DNA of 64,000 nucleotides. Origin: Rhizophagus irregularis. Its lineage: Eukaryota; Glomeromycota; Glomeromycetes; Glomerales; Glomeraceae. The DNA is taken from positions 1,860,001 to 1,924,000 of the forward strand of contig NC_089457.1 in assembly GCF_026210795.1 (NCBI RefSeq). The letters run 5' to 3'. Below, in pieces: positions 59,195 to 64,000 of this stretch. How positions within the stretch are numbered: position 1 is the first letter of the stretch; every line of letters starts with the position of its first letter. The position numbers and the translations under genes are program-made. Under the pieces are notes generated by a model, which was not told the origin of the DNA, ran no database searches, and saw only the letters and a list, made by a program, of their open reading frames with translations.

Positions 59195-59582
59195 AGTCAA
59201 AAAGTGAAAATTAGGCATCAATCAGTCACTAATCGATCACCGATTAGGCAGTTTGCTAACTTTTGATTCAGTGATCAGAAAAGGATGAAATATAGCTTAT
59301 TGGAATCATCTCAATATGACGAATCTAATGGTAGTAAAATCACATTTTTAGGATTAATACTTGATGAGAAATTAAGTAAAATATAAAAATAAAAATATAT
59401 CATTTATATTTTATTTAATTTTTTATTAACTATTAATCCTGAAAATGTGATTTTACTACCATTAGATTTGACTTGTTGAGACAATTCCAATGAAGCATAT
59501 TTATCACTCTAATCACTGGATCAAAAGTTAGCAAACTGCTTGGTGGTGACTGATTGATGTCTGATTTTTTACTTTTCGACCT
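59195..59582. mobile_element. Short fold-back element inserted in MULE relic
   Basis: Arms: left GTCAAAAAGTGAAAATTAGG then CATCAATCAGTCAC; right GTGACTGATTGATGTCTGAT then TTTTTACTTTTCGAC. A second inner pair is CAGTTTGCTAACTTTTGATC and its complement. The centre is one hairpin built on GGAATCATCTCAATATGACG plus AATGGTAGTAAAATCAC and its inverted copy, the same module as in the 52.5-kb and 60.1-kb elements. It interrupts the MULE relic between TTLQHN and RAPPLF. No perfect target duplication. Confidence 0.7.
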
Positions 59583-60102
59583 ATGCGAGCTCCTCCATTA
59601 TTTCTACCAGAGCTTTAGTTCGTGCATAAACTAATTGAACTTGATTATCTCACATAAAATTTAGTTGAAGAATAGCATTATCATTAAAATACATTAATTA
59701 GTAGAGCACATGTTGGAATATATACGATTGTAAAAGCAATGCATAAAGAATAACATGAAACAGAATTGTAAATAGAAAATATTATGTGTGAAAAATCCAG
59801 GCCATTCAAACGAAAAAATTACATCAATCATGAAAATCATATCTTATCAGTATTTAATGATTGATATAATCATTCTTTTGTTGATTTTCTAAGAGAAATC
59901 ACTTATAATTATAAAGAAAATTTACTGCTTTTAAAAATTGTAAGCTTATTTACTTTCAAATTGCAATAATAAATTATTTAATAAATAATATTAATTTATT
60001 AAAGTTCTAAAATTTTTATTAAAAATTATAAAGAATTTTATATATATATATATTATAAAATTAAATTATAATTTTCAGTTGATATTGCTATATTGATCTA
60101 TG

Positions 60103-61296
60103 TAGAGCTCCGAATGGTTCCAGTTTGAACCGGGAACCGATCCGAAACTGACCAAAAATTCGGTTCGGTTCTCGGTTCAGTTTTGGAACTGGAACCGTTC
60201 GGTTCGGTTCGGTTCTATTTTATTTTAAGAAAAAATGCGAAAATCGATATAACTCGGCAACTAGTGATCGTATAAAGACGTACAATAGCTCATTAGAATC
60301 GTCTCATCGAGACGCGTCGAATGGTGGTAAGATCATCTCTCTAGCGTCGATATATCACGAGATAATCAATGCTCAACATTTTTTATAAAACTAGCGATAG
60401 AATCATATCTATTGATCCTAGAGACATGATCTTGGTATCATTCGATAGGTCTTAATGAGATGAATCTAATGAGCCTTTTTATCATTTTTTATGATCACTA
60501 CATAACGAGTTATCTTAATTTTCGCATTTTTTTAAATTTTCGAACGTCAAAAAATAAAAATTCCGATCTAAGATATAACCCATCATCTACTGATTGTATT
60601 AGAACAATCTTTAGCTCATTAGAACCGTCTCATCGAGATGAGTTGAATGACGTAAGATCATGTCTCTAGTATCGGTATATCATGAGATAAATCATGCTAA
60701 ACAATTTAGAAAATCAGTATTAGAAAGGTATCTATCGATGCTAGAGACATGATCTTACTGTCATTCAACTCGTCTCGATGAGACGGTTCTAATGAGCTAA
60801 AGATTGTTCTAATACAATCAGTAGATAATGGGTTATATCTTAGATCGGAATTTTTATTTTTTGACGTTCGAAAATTTAAAAAATGCGAAAATTAAGATAA
60901 CTCGTTATGTAATGATCATAAAAAAATGAAAAAAGGCTTATTAGATTCGTCTCATTAAGACCTATCGAATGATGCCAAGTTCATGTCTCTAGGATCAATA
61001 GATACGATTCTATCGCTAGTTTTATAAAAAATGTTTAGCGTTGATTATCTCGTGATATATCGACGCTAGAGCGATGATCTTACCACCATTCGACGCGTCT
61101 CTATGAGACGATTCTAATGAGCTATTGTACGTCTTTATACGATCACTAGTTGCTGAGTTATTTCGATTTTCGCATTTTTTTTAAAAATCGGATAGAACTG
61201 AACCGAACTGGATGGTTCCGGTTCGGTTTTCATTCGGTTTCGGTTCCAACCCGAACCGGAAAAAAACTGCACCGAACCGACCCATTCAGAGCTTTA
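60103..61296. mobile_element. 1.2-kb fold-back element with 8-bp target duplication, triple-hairpin interior (second copy)
   Basis: Ends TAGAGCTCCGAATGGTTC (60103) and CCCATTCAGAGCTTTA (ending 61296). The octamer GATCTATG stands on both sides (60095-60102 and 61297-61304). Outer arms are full of CGGTTCGGTTC repeats. Six module copies at about 60292, 60439, 60615, 60760, 60938 and 61085 alternate in orientation, as in the 52.5-kb copy. The central pair is almost perfectly complementary over more than 60 bp (for example 60585-60650 against 60765-60828). Arms keep many CG dinucleotides, more than in the 52.5-kb copy. No gene inside; a 69-codon frame at 60460 is a shadow. Confidence 0.88.
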
Positions 61297-61450
61297 GATC
61301 TATGTCAATTATATTAGTAAAATGGATAGAATTCATTGAATTAGTTTCAGAAAAATGGAATGTCAGTGAAATAGCAAGTTGGTAAAGAAAAATCAGTAAA
61401 TTTTATGTTACTAATATCAGTAAAACAGGTGTCGGTAAAATGGGTGAATA

Positions 61451-62224
61451 CGTAATTATATTAGTATTAATCAGTTTTTAAAAAAATAGTGCAAAATATT
61501 TTTTTTTTAATATAATATTACAAAAAAAATGTTTTTATTAAAATATTGAAATATAGTCTATATACTATCTATATAATGAAAAAAAACTGTTATATTTAGA
61601 TTACTTGTATAAATAAATTTGAATTGTGTAATATTACTCTATTAGTATTTTATCACATAATATTTTACAAATATTTAAAAAAGAAAATTTTACTTTTCAC
61701 AAAAATAAGGAATTTTAGTTTTACAAATATTTTTAAAAAAAAAAATTTTTACATTAATTATAATTCCAGCCAAAATTAAAATATTACTAAAACTGTTCTA
61801 TTTAGCACTTTGTTATATGATATTATACAAATATTCAAAAAGAAATTTTTACTCTTATAATAAGAATGCCAGACTTTAATTTTACAAATATCTTAAAAAA
61901 AGAAATTTTATACTAATTATATAATTCTAACTAAGATTAAAAATATTATCACTTTTGCAAAGTAACAGATCATAATTAATAATATTATAAAAACAATATT
62001 TTTTATTAAGCAAAATATTTTTTTAATATAATATTATACCAATCAAAAAATATTAAATCAGAAATTTATCAGGAAAATCCAGTAATTCAAATTCTATTTA
62101 GTTGATCTTTATTTTTTTAATTTTCATCAATCAGGAAATCTGATTGCTATTAAAAAAAGAGAACATCTAGTTTTCAATTAAAATATTCAAATAGAATACA
62201 ATTAGGTATTAATAATTACTAATA
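61451..62224. other. AT-rich intergenic DNA
   Basis: Contains two diverged copies of a segment with TATTTTACAAATATTTAAAA, AAGAAATTTTTACT and AATTATAATTCCAGCCAA (about 61650-61770 and 61800-61930). No gene. Confidence 0.5.
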
Positions 62225-62542
62225 CCGTATAGCGCTGCATACAGTACCCTCTTGTAATAGTATACCCTTCAAATAGTATTAGGGTATTATTCAAATTTAC
62301 ATTCGGGTATTTTTGAAAAATACCCCAGTACTAATCAAAATTCAATTTTAAATAGTACCCCAGATACTAATTATATCCTGACTTGAAAAACTAATCTAAT
62401 TGTAATAAAATCAAATGTACTACCTTCCAATATATCCCTTTTAATAGTACCCTCCTCCTCCTATAGTATCCCTCTGGATATTATTCAATCTAAGCAGACT
62501 TTCTTAAATAGTACCAGAGGTACTATATGTAGCACTATATGG
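62225..62542. mobile_element. TA-flanked MITE with ATAGTACCC repeats
   Basis: 318 bp. Left CCGTATAGCGCTGCATACAG, right end GTACTATATGTAGCACTATA then TGG; TA at 62223-62224 and 62543-62544. The interior is rich in AATAGTACCC(T) words in both orientations. No coding frame. Confidence 0.75.
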
Positions 62543-62848
62543 TAAGTATTTACTATTAGATATATTAGTAGTGTTGCTGCCTGAAATTTATTTAACCATA
62601 AAATTTAAAATCTGAAACTCAAAAACTTTATTTTTAATGAAAAAATTGGTAAATCTGAAATTTTTCTAAATTATAATTAGTTTCAAAAAAATATAAAAAC
62701 AGTTTAGGCAATTAATTTTATTATAAAAATAGTTTCAAATTGAATTTTGACTAAACTAAAATTTTAAAAAAATAATTTTAGCAAGCATCTTTATAATAAA
62801 TAAAAGTTATTGCATCAAATAATTTTTTTTTTATTAAATTTAAAAGTA

Positions 62849-63362
62849 CAGTCAGCTCTTGATATACGTCTGGGCTGATTAGCCCTTTGTTATGAGAAAA
62901 TTCGCTAATGCTATAACGAATTATTCGGTATAGCGGAAAAATTTGGTATAATGCGGTAAAATATAGAAAAATCAAATACATTTGTAAAATGTCAGATCAT
63001 GGAGGCAAAGAAATTTCAAAGCATAAATCATTCATCTTTTGATAAATGAACTAAAATGGTAAAATTGCTTATTTGAGAAAAATTTCATGAAAACAACATC
63101 AAATTATCTATTATATTAAAATTTATCTTGCAAAAATCTTCGTTATATTAAAAAAAAATTGGTTTAAAAGAAATTCATTATAAAAAGAGTCATTTACATA
63201 TGTAAAATCATAAATTTTTCTTCGTTTAACATTATAATACATTTTATTAGTAAAATTCAGTATAATAAATTTTTTTTCATATGACTAAATGTGTACCACA
63301 CTAAAGATTTGTTATATCATAAAATTCATTATATCAAAATTCGCTATAGAAAGGGCTGACTG
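62849..63362. mobile_element. Pogo/Tigger-type MITE, 514 bp
   Basis: Left CAGTCAGCTCTTGATATACG, right ATTCGCTATAGAAAGGGCTG ending in ACTG, TA on both sides (62847-62848, 63363-63364). Inner ATTCGCTA/TATAACGAATT words repeat near the left end. No coding frame of its own; a 67-codon frame at 62778-62981 is a shadow. Confidence 0.75.
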
Positions 63363-63861
63363 TATATTTTATTCAATATACAGTATTTTAAATTGCTAAT
63401 AATTAAACATATTAATGATTTATATTATTTTTTAGAGTTTATAGTTTATTTTTTAAAAAAAAACGTGCTGACATTTTGCTACTTTATTTCTTTTAATATT
63501 AATCACATTGCTTAATTAAAGTATTTAACACATTAATGATTAATGCATTTCAGTTTTTAATTTCTTAAAGTTTAAAATATTTTCTTTTAACTTATTATTT
63601 ATATTAAAAAAAAGAAACATTTTTTTAATATTGCCTGTTTTTTTTAAATTCTTAGTATAACAGTTTTGATAGATAATTAATAGACATTTATAATACAAGT
63701 CAATTTAAAAAGAGTAATTTCAAGAGTAAAAAATTTAATTTGGAATTGCAAAAAATTCCTAAGAATTGGAATTTTTTTTTGGAAAAAATACATAATTGTT
63801 ATTTATATATATATTTCATAATTTATTACTTTGTAGATATAAAAATATTTGTTTATTAGTA
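63363..63861. other. AT-rich intergenic DNA
   Basis: Nothing beyond A/T-rich sequence; a TATATA tract at about 63805-63820. Confidence 0.55.
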
Positions 63862-64000
63862 CAGTCAAACCTTGACATAGCGAACCCTTGATATAGTGAA
63901 TTTTTCAGACAACTATAATAAATTTCCCCTTGCTATAACGAATTAACCAATCAAATCTCTTAAAATCTTCACTATAGCCCTATAGCGAAGTTAAAGTCTG
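63862..64000. mobile_element. Pogo/Tigger-type MITE, ~139 bp, reaching the window edge
   Basis: Left CAGTCAAACCTTGACATAGC after TA (63860-63861). The right end CTATAGCGAAGTTAAAGTCT then G finishes exactly at the last base. The flanking TA on the right cannot be seen. Confidence 0.65.

Larger units (their letters stand above)
57583..59945 (+). pseudogene. MULE transposase relic (FLYWCH finger plus transposase core)
   Basis: The reading starts MNYEVYKLVKSICGKLKIIV and includes YYWCCEYRHIYHCKGRV then a displaced EHN: a FLYWCH-type zinc finger (W, C, C, H). The MITE at 57905-58403 splits it. The frame resumes SYSFLPNRQVLYKQISCVKD with KNMPL. The MULE core follows: NKTEESYRWLF, SPFMIFINFE, AAIKAARFEFSESINKGCFF and IYVKIYKRKFKP. 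The fold-back at ~59195-59582 splits it again. Then come RAPPLFLPEL, LISRAHVGIYTIVKAMHKE and RPFKRKNYINHENHIL. Many TAA/TAG codons replace Gln and Trp. Order and spacing match full-length MULE transposases, so this is one old copy in pieces. Confidence 0.8.
56590..61450 (+). mobile_element. Decayed Mutator-like element (MULE) with nested insertions
   Basis: Both ends carry related subterminal repeats. On the left (56600-56760) TTTTACTGAAAT, CATTTTGCCGATAT and TTTACCAACTT recur. On the right (61320-61450) the complements (GTAAAATGG, AGTTGGTAAAGA, CGGTAAAATGGG) recur. The transposase relic lies between. The exact ends and the ~9-bp duplication could not be fixed. Later insertions inside: 57905-58403, ~59195-59582 and 60103-61296. 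Confidence 0.6.

Noticed and set aside
60460-60669. 69-codon frame in the 60.1-kb fold-back element
   Set aside because: Runs through a hairpin module; no similarity to a transposase.
1-64000. tRNA or rRNA genes
   Set aside because: I looked for B-box-like GGTTCGAATCC segments and rRNA-like G+C blocks and saw none. A covariance-model scan would be decisive.

Overview
The window reads as nuclear DNA of a fungus, most likely an arbuscular mycorrhizal fungus (Glomeromycotina, Rhizophagus-like). The basis is strongly A+T-rich DNA with long A/T runs, housekeeping genes split by many introns of about 55-110 bp, typically fungal proteins (Prp40, Reg1-like, tafazzin, B55), kelch and LRR/F-box-type sequence, and a dense load of transposon relics. 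The assignment is inference; no rRNA or tRNA gene was seen.

Gene layout. A kelch-repeat gene is cut by the left edge (1-~983, minus). Next come mitochondrial ribosomal protein uL6m (1915-2712, plus), eIF2-alpha (7749-9169, plus, 8 exons) and the PP2A B55 regulatory subunit (12572-14698, plus, 7 exons). After about 8 kb of AT-rich DNA lies tafazzin (23187-24579, minus, 6 exons, one only 19 nt long). A Reg1-like PP1-targeting protein (30872-32173, plus) sits between two long low-complexity deserts. PRP40 (39732-43358, minus, 15 exons) follows, then an intron-containing Uma2-like (PD-(D/E)XK fold) gene (45090-46523, minus) with paralogue fragments on both sides. Exon coordinates were set by hand from GT/AG sites and frame; all multi-exon models close in frame.

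Right third (about 49-64 kb). This is a transposon graveyard. It holds a pogo/Tigger-type element with an almost complete DDE transposase gene (49024-51450) and two 1.2-kb fold-back elements with perfect 8-bp target duplications (52481-53678 and 60103-61296). It also holds a Tc1/IS630-like relic (~55557-56520) and a decayed MULE with FLYWCH finger and transposase core (~56590-61450), which has been hit by at least three later insertions. Several short TA-flanked MITEs fill the rest; more MITEs lie in the 5.7-7.6 kb and 18-19.8 kb gaps.

How the genes relate. The genes are independent housekeeping genes on both strands, not an operon or cluster. Two touch protein phosphatase biology (B55 for PP2A, a Reg1-like subunit for PP1), two touch translation (uL6m, eIF2-alpha), one splicing (Prp40) and one cardiolipin remodelling (tafazzin).

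The most unusual structure is a hairpin module built on a GTCTCA/TGAGAC core. It occurs six times, in three consecutive hairpins, inside each of the two 1.2-kb fold-back elements. Related copies sit in two smaller fold-back elements with different ends.
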